64,000 nt of DNA, taken from NCBI RefSeq assembly GCF_016808335.1, contig NC_053147.1, positions 14,866,913-14,930,912 on the forward strand, read 5' to 3'. The translations under genes and the position numbers were made by a program. This document shows positions 23,485 through 36,020 of this stretch, one piece after another. Numbering within the stretch: the stretch's first letter is position 1; every line of letters begins with the position of its first letter. Source of the stretch: Panicum virgatum (Eukaryota; Streptophyta; Magnoliopsida; Poales; Poaceae). The notes below the pieces were generated by a model. The model saw nothing but the letters and a program-made list of their open reading frames with translations, was not told where the DNA came from and made no database searches.

Positions 23485-25161
23485 TCAATGGAACCCCGCG
23501 CTCCAGGTGTGTCCTTCTCCGACTTCATCCTTTTGCACTTCTACCTGTTGGTCGTCCCCGCGGTGCCGGGCTCTCCTGCCTCCCCTGATTGTACCTTCTG
23601 GGTCCGAGCTGAGCCTAGCTTTGGCTCTCCCTCGAGGGTTCAAGTAGCCAACGCTCTCAACTTTCGCTTCTCCCGTCCTCCCTTTCGTTTCACAGTTCGA
23701 TGTCCCAGTCCTGGGGTTTTCTCCGCCTGCACCGCCAGCCAGAACAAGACCGCTTTCATCGCCTTGCGCGGTCGATGCAGAGTTGGGTCCGTCTCCCTTC
23801 TCCTCTTCTCCACTTTCGCTTCCGCCATGGATGCTAGCACTGCTTCTGGAGAGCGGGACAGTGACGTCACGGTCACGAATCAAAATCCCAAAAGGGGTAG
23901 CTGGGCCTCATGCCGACGGCCCACTCTCTACCCCCCACGTCCGGTATTCAATTGCCTCCCACTCTCCTGTCAGGTGCGCCGCTCTCCGCCATTGCTGCCG
24001 TTGTGCCAGATCCGCAGGAGATCGGGGATCCTCGCCCCTACCTGACTCTCCCCTGCTGCTAACTGACTGCCCTCCTGTGAACCATTCATCCCTCAGGGAT
24101 GTGCAGTCACCTCGCGCGCCGAACGGATGTCCATCTCTGCGCGCGCCGAACGGATGTCACTCCGGCCAGGCCTGCACCTCTACGCGGCTCGCCGGTGACT
24201 CTACTCTAGCGTCCCATCCTTGTGCGGCGCGACCATACCTTGCGGCTCTGCTCACCCCCGCCACACCTATAAAATCTACCACTGGCAGCCGTCTCCGCCG
24301 TGTCCGTTCGCTGCCTTCTCTCCACCACCAGTGCTTCCGTTGTCTCGCCACTGATCACCTGGTCGATGCCTGTAGGGACCCCGTCAGGTGACGCTTGTGT
24401 CTTCGCTACGGCCACCGCAGAGCAACGTGCTCAATGGCGGGCCCGACAGTGCTCTGGGCGCGGGCCACCAGGAGGGCGGCACGCCCGCCGAGCGACGACT
24501 TCGACACCCCGCCACGGCCACGCGCTCCGTCCCCGCTCGGTGCACTCCAGGCTAGGGCCTCGGAGATCAGGAGGTCGCCGACGATCGACGGCCGGGCTTC
24601 AGGCGTGGGCGGCCTCTTCCACACTCCCCCCTCTCAGCTCGACTCCCGCTCCGATGCTGATCTCCGGGGGCGACATCGCGTTCCAGCCGTCAGGTTTGCC
24701 GATGTCGCCTCTTCTCATGGCTTCGCCAGCCCGGTGTTTGGCATTCCGCCACCCCCTCCCCCCTCGCTGCTGCTCCTCCACCCTCTGGCGATCACTTTGC
24801 CACCGGAGACGACTTTGCCGAGGTCCACATGCCCCACGTGGACCTGGGGCCAAGTCGCTGCCTCGCCTACGCCTTCGTCGAGCCTGGGTGCGCTGACCCC
24901 GGGCTCTTCATCCGCACCGCTCTAGAGCACCGTGGCGGCGACCCTCCCGTCCGGCTAGCTCCCTCCTCCCACGGGGCTATGATGGTGGTCTTCCGGCATC
25001 AGCTCTTCCGGGAGGAGACCCTGCGTCGCGGTCCGCTCTGCCTCAACGGCCGCATTCTGCGTCTGGTGCGCCACGAGGACGCCGACTTCCGGTTCGTCTG
25101 CCGCTACCGCCCGCTTGCGGTGCTCGCGGCGACCAAGGCAACGCGCGTCAAGGCCGCTTAG
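23485..25161 (+). pseudogene. LINE ORF1 remnant: CCHC zinc knuckles and RNA-binding-like C-terminal domain
   Basis: A nucleic-acid-binding ORF1 is spread over several frames. The first zinc-knuckle motif, CFRCLATDHLVDAC, is near 24330-24375, and a second cysteine motif, CLRYGHRRATC, is at 24398-24430. A TGA at the DPVR junction separates them. A downstream domain at 24829-25161 (LAYAFVEPG ... GAMMVVFRHQLFREE ... FVCRYRPLAVLAA) resembles the region commonly found in plant LINE ORF1 proteins. ORF1 proteins normally bind the element RNA. Several frameshifts make this copy non-functional. Confidence 0.65.
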
Positions 25162-25691
25162 CTGGATCTCGTGCGTGCCACCGCGCGCATGAAGGAGGCG
25201 CTGGCGCGCTCTGGCGTGCTTGAGCGACCGCCGCCTGCCCGGATCTCCACCAGCAAGCTGTTATGCCTTGGGCGTGCGTGTGGTCTCCCCGACATCTCCA
25301 ACAACGTGGAGGAGGTGGTGGCCTCTACCTGATGCTGCTTCGCTACTTGCTACTGCTGTGTGTTTACCCCACTAGGGGGTGTGTCCTTGCCCGGCATGAT
25401 CTTGTTCTTCATGCTTGGGCTGCTCTCCCTCTGCGGATAGAGCTGTACTGGCCTGATGCTTTGCTCGGCCTCCCTGCGCTAGGTCGTGAGCGTATGGTTA
25501 TGTGTTGTGTTTTTCTTCGTTTGTTGTTGTTGTTGTCCCGGGTCTGCAGCTCCCGGCGTTTGTTGCTAGCTGCCGTTGTGTTGTTAGGGTCCCGCAAGGG
25601 CGTGGCCGGCGTGTTCTGTACGCTCCTTGTTTGTATTGTGAACTCTGTTATGTGTTGTTTTCGTCTTGTGGTGCTCCTCTTGTTCCTGATG

Positions 25692-27663
25692 CATAAGAAC
25701 CTTGCTTTCTGCTCGTGGAACGTGCGTGGCCTTGGGCATGCCACTAGACGCGATGAAGTTCTTGCTGAACTCATCTCTGTACGCCCCACATTTGCTGCGC
25801 TCCAGGAAACCAAGCTGACATCCGCCTCTGAACACAAGACGGCCAGCTTCCTCCCAAGCCGTCTGCGACAATGCGTGGTTCGTGACTCGTGTGGTGCCTC
25901 TGGCGGCCTCCTCACCGCCTGGGACGAGAGCACTTGCTGCCTGATTCATTCTAGCAGCCGCCCGTACTCCCTCACCTGCCGATTCTCGCTCCGGACAGAG
26001 TCGTCTGAATTTACACTTACGAATATTTATGCTCCTGCAAACCATGGTGAAAAACAGGCCTTCTTCTCCGAACTCAGCGCTGTTGCACGCACTGTCGCTG
26101 ACCCATGGGTTCTAATTGGTGATTTCAACTTAACGTGTGCCTGAGGATAAAAACAACGACAACTTTAACTTCAGCGAAGCTTTGCGTTTCAACGATCTCA
26201 TCAACGAGCTATGCCTCATTGAGATCCCCCTCACGGATCGTGCATACACCTGGAGCAACAAGAGAGATGACCCAACCCTGGTGCGGCTTGACCGGTTCTT
26301 TGTGAACACTGAGTGGGATGAAGTTTTCCCCAATACGGTCCTCTCCTCTTTGACTCGTTTTTGTTCCGATCATGTCCCATTGCTTCTGAAAGTGAGTACT
26401 CAAACCCCACGGAGCACTTGCTTCCGGTTTGAGAATTCATGGCTTCTTAACCCCAACTTCCGTGCGGTGATCCATGGAATTCTCTCGCGCTCTTATTCTG
26501 GCGACGTTGGCAAGAACTTTGTACAGATGCTTAAACATTGCCGTGGCGCCTGCCGCTCCTGGGCGAAGCGACTTCTCCACCTTGCTCAACGGGAAAACGA
26601 CACCAAAATCTTGATTGAATCTCTGGACCTTCTCGAGGAGCAGCGAAAACTGAACACCAACGAACAGGAGCTGCGACGCATTGCCATCCAAGGTTTGCAC
26701 AACATTCAGGCCGAGAAACTTGCCTACTGGCGCCAACGCTTCAACGTTCGCTTGGTAGTGGAATGGGACGAGAATTCGCGCTTCTTCCATGTTGCTACTT
26801 CCGGGAGACGTCGTCGCAACTGCATCGCTGTTCTGGACAGCGAGGATGGCCCCATCACCTCCCATGGTGGGAAAAGCACGATCCTCCACAACTTCTATTT
26901 GAATCTTCTCGGCCGAAGCCATGATGTGTCCTGGCGCTTTGATTTGCAGGACCTTTACCCTCAGCTCGACCTTGCTTCCTGGGACCTTTCTGCTCCTTTC
27001 ACCGCTAGTGAGATCACTGCTGCGCTCTTTTCCATGGATATGCACGGGAGTCCTGGTCCCGATGGTTTCGGTCCTTCATTCTACAAGAGCTTTTGGACGC
27101 TCCTTCGTGATGATGTGCTTCAGCTTTTTCACGGTTTCCACTCTGGCCAGCTAGACCTCGACGGCCTCAACCGTTCTCTGCTCGTTCTGCTCCCCAAGAA
27201 AGAAGGCGTTCGGACTGCTAACGCATTCCGCCCCATTTCACTGCAGAACTGCCCCATGAAAATGTTCACCAAGGTTCTGGTCAACAGGCTCAAACCCGCG
27301 ATCCCCATCATCGTTGATGCTGACCAAACTGGGTTCGTTCATGGCCGGAACATCGCGAACTTTGTCTACGCTGCCGATCTGCTGAGTTGCTGCCACAAGC
27401 GCAAGGTGCGCGCCGTGGTTCTTAAGCTCGATTTTAAGAAGGCATTTGATTCGGTGGAATGGTCTAGCCTTGACAAGATCCTTGCAGCTCGCGGCTTTGA
27501 TGCTCGCTGGCGCTCTTGGGTCTCCGCGATCCTCATCAGTGGGAAGACTGCTGTGATGCTCAACGGCGTTCCTGGGTGTTGGATCGCTTGTCGGCGCGGT
27601 CTCCGTCAGGGCGATCCGCTCTCGCCATACCTTTTCATCATCGTCGCAGACGTCCTCCAACGC
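25692..27663 (+). pseudogene. LINE ORF2 remnant: endonuclease and reverse transcriptase (interrupted)
   Basis: An AP-like endonuclease domain (exonuclease-endonuclease-phosphatase fold) begins with FCSWNVRGLG. It continues with LQETKL, TNIYAPAN and IGDFN, the metal and catalytic motifs, up to about 26130. A frame change at about 26130-26145 then leads into a frame open from 26137 to 27690. That frame holds the endonuclease end (YTWSNKR, LDRFFVNTEW, SDHVPLLLKV) and RT motifs (GPDGFGPSFYK, FRPISL, FVHGRN, VLKLDFKKAFDSVEW, GLRQGDPLSPYLF). The catalytic YADD lies beyond the LTR insertion at 32107-32118. Confidence 0.85.
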
Positions 27664-30600
27664 TGTGGCGGAAGCACCCAAAACTACTGAGTCCGGGTGC
27701 ACTGATCTTTGTTGCTAAGCAACTCTGACCCAAATTGGCACTCACCGGTAGTTCCTCGAGTGAAGCCTCCATAAAAGCCACGCTATTCCAGGATCGCACA
27801 GACAACACTCACACGAAGGTGAGCCCAGAGATTACAACACAGATCATCTCATACATCTCAGAGTTTGCAGCGGAAAGGAAATTTATTACAAACCATGTTC
27901 AGAGTAGCGAAGTACTACAGAGTTCCAAACTACACAAATTATTCAAGTGTCATAGTCTCAGCGGAAGCAATAAAATATCTAACGAAAGGAAGTGACGTAT
28001 CGATAAAGCCCATACGAAACATGTCACTCAGCGGGAGGGTGGTCAGCACTAGCTGAAGGGCCATCCCACTCAACAGACCAGCCCGGAGGTAAGGTACACG
28101 GCCAAGTAAGACTTGCAAACAGATCTTCGAAGTTAGTTCCTGAAAAACAGTGCCACAAGCAAGACTGAGTATACTAATACTCAGCAAGACTTACCCGTCA
28201 CCGGATATAACATAGTCCGATAACTAGACATGCAAGACTTTTTGGTTGGTGGAGTTTGTTTGTCAAAAATGCCACTAAGTGTCGATCCTTACTTTCAAGT
28301 TTTATTTTGCCATTTTCTAGTGGGAGTTAACCATTCTGAGTTTGCAACTAACTCTACTCAAACATGGTAGAGCATACATTTAATCATACAGTAGTATTAT
28401 CAACATTTGTTCCACTTGTTACTCTGTGTGACCGAAAACATTAAGCAATCTCATTCCGTGAGAGGCGGACGATTCTGAATCGAATTTCAACCTGGCCAGG
28501 GGAACCTAACACACACGCATGGGGATCGACGCCGCTTTCGCCCACGCAACTTTTCCCCTTTCTTTCCAGTCTGTGGATCCGGGGCACCCTCCCCGACTAC
28601 AGAGTCCGACCACTCTGCACCCGTACGTCGCGACAAAAATATAAACCCTATTTCTACCAAGAGGGTGCAAAGGTCGTTCCACTCGCCGGTCCAATCAGGT
28701 ACTTAAGCTTACCGATTACCATATTTCTCGGCATGTGGCTAGTACTTTCAAACGCTTAACGAAATGAGCCACACTCTGCGATCTTAGCCATTTTTGACTA
28801 CACCAGCGGGGTATCACAACTATACAACCCTGCCCGTTGTCCTTATATTTCAGCAGGAATTAAAGTTAGTAAAATTCCTATTTGCTCGCGAGAGGCAGGA
28901 AACCCCTCGATTTCTACCGTACCTAATTAGTATGGCAACTAGTCGATAAAAAGGTCCGGGTATCAAACATAGGTACCTAGGGATCATGCATCTAAAGTTT
29001 TCGATCAACGCCTAGAAAACTTAAATGCAGAAATAAAATTATTACAACACATTATAAATAGTTAGATGAATAATAACTCGAAAAATAATGGGATTATGCA
29101 CCGGGGCTTGCCTTCTTAGGCACTGTCAGGCAGAAAAACCTCTGGGGCTTGGCCCAGGTCTTGAGATAAGTTAGCATAGTTCAAATTAACCTCCTGACCA
29201 AAATGAGAGTCCGCTGGCACCAATTTGTAGTCACCGTCCGCGAGATTAACTGTTTCTATATGCAATGCAAGATTATGAGTTATTCATGAATAACGATTTC
29301 TTTCCTTCACGATAAAGTTGTAGTCCAATAAAAATTAATTCAGTGATGATCTCAAAATTTTATTTCATGGGCAGTCATTTATGGAGTAGTAAACACAACT
29401 ATGTTTCTTCATGAATGAGTGTGGGGTTTGGTTTTCATTTTTATCATTAAAACATAGCATGCTTTCACTATTTCATAACAACAAATCTACTCATGAGCTA
29501 GTGATGAAAAATTAAAGTAACACAGATCAGATACTCTAGCATCTATGGTATAATTTTCAACATCTAATCATAAAGCAATTAAGCATAATCATTCATGTAA
29601 GTAGATTACTCTAGTTGCTTCACCTTTTTGTACAGAACGAATGACATGGATTCTGGTGCTACAAATTTTGTGGAAGAAACTTCATAGAATCTACTCAGTA
29701 CTGTAATTTTTCCAGATTTTATATAATTATACACCAGAGGTGAAAAAATGAACAAATTTAGCAAGCTATTAAATAAGATTAAATCTACAGAGAGTTATAC
29801 TAGGGATATGGTTCTCAAATTTTTACCAAAGCCTAGTCATGAGCTAAACATATTCCATAAAAACTATCAAGCTTCATATCAACAAGATAAATTAGTTATG
29901 CATTTAACTTATCATGAGTTAGCATAAATTTTTCAAAGTTCATTTGATCAGTACTGCATGTGAACTTTTTATTATAGCGAGAAAATACTCTAAATAAGAA
30001 CATGTCCAAAAATCATGATCAGATACGGCCTAGTTTACTCAGAACAAAAATGGCAAATCTAACCATGAGATACTAAGCATGATTTTTATCTAAAGCATGA
30101 TTTTTATCTAAAGCAATACTCATTAACTGTAACTCAAAATCTTCAGGAAGGATCATAGAACCAAAGTGAGACTTCTGAAAGAAATATAGTTTTTTCTGAG
30201 CATAAAACTATATATGAAGAATTAAGTTGATTGAACACACATTAATCATGGTATATAGCAAATAAACTCTAATAAATCTGAAATTTATGGATTAACATGG
30301 TTTCAGTTACACATGCATGCAGTAGAAATTCTAGAGCAAGTTTATGTATATGTTTTCCAGTATTAAATCATGAAAGTCAACAACAGATTAGAGAATCTTG
30401 ATTGTTCCAACATGATAACTGTTTTGGTTGGGTGCCATCTTTTTACTGTGAGCTTAAAATTCCATCAGTGATAACATATTCAAAAATCATGGTCGTTTGT
30501 TGAGTGGAACTTCCTGAACATGCATGGGTTGATTTTCCTATTCTTTTTCCTAGATTAAACTTGGTAGAGTTTCTGCAGACTTCACTGTTACAAAACTTGT

Positions 30601-32024
30601 AGATCTTGTTACCAGGATTCCAGATCAGTTGAGTTTGCATTTTTACGATTTTTCTGAGATTTGTTATGCATTTTAGAAGTTCACTGACAAACGCTGGAAA
30701 TCTTGCAAACACACCCTTGAGCGAAAAAATAAATTACAACCGGGTCCTTCGCCGGCCTTCTCCGCCGTTGCATCTTGCCGGTGGTGTTCTGCTAGGCAGG
30801 GCTTACTGGGGCAGCAACGGGGAGGCGCGTGAGAGAGAGGAGTTCGAGGAACACCTACCCAGGTCGGCGTTCGAGTGCAAGGTGATCGAAAACAAGCTCG
30901 TCGGCGTCAATGGCGGAGGTGAAGTTCGGGTTGCCGGCGTTGTAGGCGAAGGAGGGCTCGGGGTAGAGGAACATCGCGCGCACGAGCACCATGAGAGCGT
31001 GAGGAAGCTCCTGGGGTAGCTCTCGTGCACGGTCTCCCTCTGGGTTGGCCGGTCCGCGGTGAGCCCGAGCTCGCCGGCGGCGGCGCGGAAGGGGAACGGC
31101 GACGGGGATGGGTTTGGGCTCGATTCCGCGCGCGTGGAGCTTGACTGGGGTGTGGTGAAGCTGCTGGGGTGGATGGATGGAGCAATGCGGGGCTGTGGTG
31201 GCCGGTCCGCGCGAGCTAGATCTCGCCGGCCATGGCGGACGGTGGAGGAAGAGGAAGGAGAAAGGGGGTCGCGCGACTGCGGGCCTTGGGTCCTCTTTAT
31301 AGGCCGGAGAGCACCTGGGCGAGGCTATTAGCGTCTGGGGGAGGTCGATTTGGTCCGGGGTGACTCAACGGCGAGCGGGCGGAGCGAGCAGGCGGGGTGG
31401 CGTGGCGGCTCGGGAGGGCCTCAGGGGCGCGTGTCCTCTTGGGGAGGTGCCAAGGGGCAGGCCAGGTGGCGCTGGAGAGCTCCCCTGGGTCCACTTGGCC
31501 GCGCACGCGCCGTGGACGAGGTCCATCGGCGGCGTACGGCGGGCGGCGGGCGAAACAGAGCAGCCGAAAGGGGAGAGATGGAGGTGAGGGCCTATCGGTG
31601 ATTTCTAAAAGTTCAGGGACCTCTCGGTAAACTAAAAATATCTCCTTCTTAGAGGGCTCAAATGAAAAAGTGTTGAATACCAATCTTGCATAACTTTTCA
31701 AGATCTACAACTTTTGTGTTAAGCAAATTTTCATTTGAAACTCACATTTTGAACTATTTTTAAATTTTCAAACTTGCTCAAAAGGACTTTGGTTTTATTC
31801 AGTTTTTGGGTGGGTTTTGGCTGAAGTTCAATTGAGCACATGTCATTTAAAGTACCTCTCATGAGCCAACTAAATTTTTGTGCATATTTTTGAATTGAAT
31901 TCTGAGTAGCTTCTCACTCCTTTTTCTTTCTCCTTTAATTTCTTTTGTATACTTTGACTTTTATTTGACCTCTCCTCTTTGAATTAATTTCCCATATTTT
32001 TCTTTTAAGTTTTAATTGGGTACA
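27664..32024 (-). mobile_element. Long LTR (about 4.4 kb, probably solo) inserted in the LINE reverse transcriptase
   Basis: On the minus strand the right end reads GGGTGCTTCCGCCACA at 27664, like the CTGCCACA end of the 51-54 kb LTR. The left end is most simply TGTACCC at 32024. It has the same layout as the two other long-LTR families here: a GC-rich block (about 30750-31600), AGGCAAGCCCCGG (complement of 29101-29115) and CTAATACTCAGCAAGACTTA (28173-28192 on plus). LINE reading resumes on the right at about 32029. No matching 5 bp duplication is visible, so the exact right boundary (32024 or about 32044) is uncertain. No gag-pol is present. Confidence 0.7.
29116..29255 (-). other. Conserved LTR block with short open frame (second family copy)
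   Basis: On the minus strand it starts after TTGCATTGCATATAG, nearly the same acceptor-like sequence as TTGCATCACATATAG at 52492-52506. It reads ETVNLADGDYKLVPADS and ends at a TAA after LPDSA, just before AAGGCAAGCCCCGG. It aligns with VLADGTYELIPESE of the chromodomain element LTR. A GTAGGT donor-like site lies upstream at the complement of 30853-30858. Confidence 0.45.
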
Positions 32025-32159
32025 GTGATCTGTATTTAAGTGCACTGATCGTGGGGATCTTGTACACCCTATTGACCCCAACTTGCCATGCCCGGTCCTT
32101 CAGTACGCAGACGACACACTCATTCTGACCAGAGGTGACACTGCTTCCATGACTGCTCT
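32025..32159 (+). pseudogene. LINE ORF2, RT palm fragment with YADD
   Basis: This is the continuation of the LINE RT after the LTR insertion: CTDRGDLVHPIDPN, then VLQYADDTLILTRGD, with catalytic YADD at 32107-32118. It is cut at 32160 by the Tat element LTR; the rest of the LINE is beyond the window or lost. Confidence 0.85.
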
Positions 32160-33467
32160 TGTCGGGTACCATGATTAGGGGCACCCTAACTAGGGGACTA
32201 AACCGCCCTGAAAACACAAAACATGTGATAAAGCAATTAGGCCCACGAAGTCCTACAGTCTCCTTCCGATCCAAAGGAAAGGAAAGGACTCAAAAAGGCC
32301 CAATACGCAGCCCACCTCCACAGTACGGCCCATTCAAAACCCTCCTCAAACACGCGGAGCGATCTCCGCTTCGCTCGAGGCCTCCCCGCCGAGGCCCTCG
32401 ACAGCGCACCGCAGCTCCGCTTCGCTCGAGGGTAGCGGACCTACCCTCGGGAGAGCAGGCCAACTTCGCTTCGCTCGAGGCTACCCCTCGGCAGATAGAG
32501 TTAGCGATCCGCCGGCTCACCGTCCGCCTGACAGAAGCCATAATTGCCAACCACTCCGCCACGGAGTGGGAGGTCAGGCGGCGTCAGGCTGCCATGCCGC
32601 ACAGCGGCTGTGACCGGAATCCCATCCACCAACTCCGATCACTGCTCAGCCATCCCCAGCACTGTGGCGTCTCTGTGGGAACCTGCGATGCCCTGTGCGA
32701 GCGTGCCCAGCATTGCTCCCACCACTATGCTGCCAACTGCCCGTACTACCCCGTGTACTTTTTCCCCTACGGAACCCTCGACCGGCATGGGTGCGACCCT
32801 CGAACACGGCCCGGGCCTTGACCAGAGCAAGACCTCCACCCGCAGGACCCTCGGCGCCCCGTCACGTCGAGCACGGAGGATGGTACCCTCCACGGCAATC
32901 ACCACGACGCCTGCTAGAGCCGCAATGATGCCGGCGTGATCTCCGCAAGGCAAAGGACGACGCTCAGGACAACTGCACGCCCGGCGCTATGATCTCCAGT
33001 GTCCCACAGTGTACTATCTACAGTAGTTGTTCGCTGTGCGCCCCCGATTCGGGGAGAAACTGCGACTTCTTCCCCCTCCCGTACATGTACACCGCCCCTC
33101 CTTGTGTCTATAAAAGGGGAGGCGGGCTCTATCTTCTCCATCATCTCTCTCGCCTCCACGCTCTCATGCGACCAACTCCTTAGCTTCGCCCACTCGTTCT
33201 CCTAATATTGGCACTTGCCTCAATCACCTAGCAGAGACTTGGGAGCTTCCCTCCCTCTCTCGCGTCGCTTGTACCCCCTACTATAGGCACTCCCGGTGCA
33301 AGATAGTACAATGCACTCGCACACATTTGCTGGACGTACGGCCCCGCGGCCGGAACCAGGATAAAATTGTGCATTCCTGTGTTGCCTCTTGCATCAAGCA
33401 TCCAGGGTGAGAGACCACATAGCATCTTTACTAGTTGGTGCCGGACCGCCGGGTCAGGATACCGACA
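32160..33467 (+). repeat. 5' LTR of the Tat element (1308 bp)
   Basis: It starts TGTCGGGTACCATG and ends GGATACCGACA, with short inverted TGTCGG/CCGACA termini. A TATA box (CTATAAAAGG) is at 33109-33118, probably the promoter. In U3 the motif (T/C)CGCTTCGCTCGAGG occurs three times at about 50 bp spacing (32365, 32416, 32465). The PBS TGGCGCGCCAGGCAGG starts at 33470. Confidence 0.85.
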
Positions 33468-33530
33468 GTTGGCGCGCCAGGCAGGGGAGTCCGCTGCGTG
33501 ACATTTTGTCTTCGTTCTCTCTTACTCTCT

Positions 33531-36020
33531 GGATGGAAGACGAGCCACGCCTACTCCCGGCGGGCACAGTGCTCCGGTTCAGGAGCCTCGACTTCGTCGT
33601 GACCGGCAACGGTTATGACATGGAGCTTCTCCCGGCCAGGGCCAACCCCGACACTCCGACTCCACCGCCCCAGCGCAAGAGGCGCTTGGGCCAGCGTGCA
33701 CGGCAAGCGCGCATGGAGCGGCGTAGAGCGGCCCGCCTTGCCACCCCCACGTGGGTCGAGGTCGGCGCCCCGCAACCTATGGCCGCGGCGGGGGATGTCA
33801 TGGCACCACCACCGAGCACAGCCTCGGTGCCTCCCAAGGAGGGTGCGACTGCGCCGTCGCTCTTTTCCTTCGGGATGCACAACACTGCTATGACATACTC
33901 CTCGTCGGTCAGCACCAACATGAGCACGTACGAGGATCTGCCGGGACATCACCTCCTCTCGATCCGCAACCTCATCACGTCATCACCCGACGACTCCTAC
34001 CCCGACACTGCCGGCACGATTGCCGACGACATCAACTTCTTCATGGACAACTTCACGGCCTAGAGTGGGACTATTCTGGGGTCCATGACCTCGACGCTTT
34101 CCGGTCGTTTCAACTAGAGGCGGACTACTGCCTCACCTGCTCCGAGGACTCCTGCGAGGGGGATTACGATCCCACTTGGGAGTGCTTCATGGTCGAGCTG
34201 GCGGATGGGGCTATCGACGACGCACCGAGCGACAGCGGAAACAACGAGGAGCCCCCACTAGCAAACCAAGCGGTGCTGCCTGCCGCGAACCCAGCTGCGT
34301 CGGCCGGATCGGCGGCGCGATAGGCACAGCTGGCGCAACTCAAGGAGCTCGAGACCAGGCTCGACGAGGAGCGTCGGCAGACCCGACTTCTACGTACCGC
34401 GCTCGTGCAGGAGCGCACCGCACGTGGTGCGCATGCTCGGGCGGCGGGACGTGTCGCCCAGGAGTGGATCCTGGCCGACGACAACGTCGACAACCCACTG
34501 GACCTGAAAAGGGCCAGCCAAAAACTCATCGCTGTGGCTTACCTACTCCAAGCAATGCCTTAGCCCTCTACGCCCGAGGGTCGTAACCTGCGCGACGAGG
34601 CACAGGTGCTCATCGAGTAGGCTGCTGTGCAGCAGGCTGAGAGCTCCGCATCTCGCATGCGTTCGGTGGCCTCGGCTAAGACCGGAGGCACTGTGCATCA
34701 GGACCACGAGGCCTCGGTGCACATCCCACCAGGAGGAAAGGGCACCCTCGATGCATGATCGCATCAGGAGGCCTCCTGTAAAGGAGCGCATTCACGACGC
34801 ACGCGGACACACCAACAATGGCGACATCCGCAACATCATCAACGGGAGGAAGTACACCCCTCAACGGGGTGGCCGCTTCGACCCTGAGCACGACAGGGGC
34901 GTGTCACCGGAGCCTCCGGGCACCCATGTGTTCAGTCGGCAGATTCGCACCGCTCCTTTTCCCCAACGCTTTCGCCAACCCACTACCCTCGTCAAGTACT
35001 CGGGAGAGACCGACCCCACGGTCTGGCTTAACGACTACCACCTGGCATGCTAGCTAGGCAGTGCGACAGACGACGTGGTCATCATCCGCAACCTTCCCCT
35101 TCATCTCGCCGACTCCACACGAACGTGGCTCGAGCATCTGCCTGCGGATCAGATCCACGACTAGGCCGACCTAGTCAAGGTCTTCGTGGGCAACTTCCAG
35201 GGCACCTACGTGCGCCCTGGGAACTCCTGGGATCTCCGAGGGTGTCGGCAGAAGCCCAACGAATCCCTGTGCGACTACGTGCGACGCTTCTCCAATCATT
35301 GCACCGAGCTCCCTAGCGTCACCAACATCGAGGTCATCAACGCCTTCCTCGAAGGCATGACGTGCAGGAACCTGGTGCACGAGCTCGCACGAAGCCATCC
35401 CGCCAGCACCAATGAGTTGTTCGATGCCGCCACCAACTTTGCTTCCGGCGAGGAGGTAGTCAGTGCCATCTTTGACAATATGACGAGCAAGTGCAAGGAA
35501 GATGCGCCCGCGGAGGGCAGCAACAGCAAGACCAAGGCCCCCGCCAAGAAGCAGAATCGGGGGAAGAAGGGAAAGAAGCCGGCCCCACCGAACCAGCACC
35601 GACAGGGGCAAGCGGAGGACTCTGATGAGGCCTTCGTTGCTTCCCCAGATCGCAAGGGCCCGCGAGGCCCCCATCGAGGCGGTGGCGGCCTATTTGACGA
35701 CATGCTCAAGAAGCCGTGCCCTTACCACAAGGGCTCAGTCAATCACACCCTCGAGTAGTGTGAGATGCTCCGCAAGTACTACAACCGCGTCGCGTATCGC
35801 GACGAGGACAAGAAGAAGGATGCAGGCGACAAGGGTGGAGACGGCGAGTTCCCCTCGGTGGAGAACGCCTTCTTCATCTTCGGAGGGCCAACGGCGAACA
35901 TGACCTCTCGGCAGCGCAAGTGCGAGCGCCGGGAAGTCTTCTCCGTCACCAAGGCCACGCCATCCTACCTCGACTGGTCGGAGGACACCATCTCCTTCGG
36001 CCGCGAGGACCACCCCGACT
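33531..36020 (+). pseudogene. Tat element gag, broken
   Basis: The frame starts with MEDEPRLLPAGT at about 33531. After a frame change near 34060 it continues through a coiled-coil-like region (34320-34460). The capsid-like core (34990-35400) holds FRQPTTLVKYSGETDPTVWL and the GTYVRPGNSWDLRGCRQK region. A lysine-rich stretch (35490-35600) follows, then a CPYHKGSVNHTLE-type zinc-binding remnant at 35717-35755. Stops at 35051, 35162 and 35756 sit where capsid frames are otherwise open; each is explainable by one C-to-T change on one strand. The particle-forming role is known for the family. Confidence 0.7.

Larger units (their letters stand above)
23100..27663 (+). mobile_element. Second LINE, left part (5' UTR, ORF1, endonuclease, RT start)
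   Basis: A GC-rich LINE with both ORFs lies on the plus strand. The exact 5' end is not certain (about 23.09-23.15 kb), because the matching target duplication at its 3' end is outside the window or lost. It is interrupted inside the RT at 27663 by a long LTR, resumes near 32025 and is cut again at 32160 by the Tat element. Confidence 0.8.
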
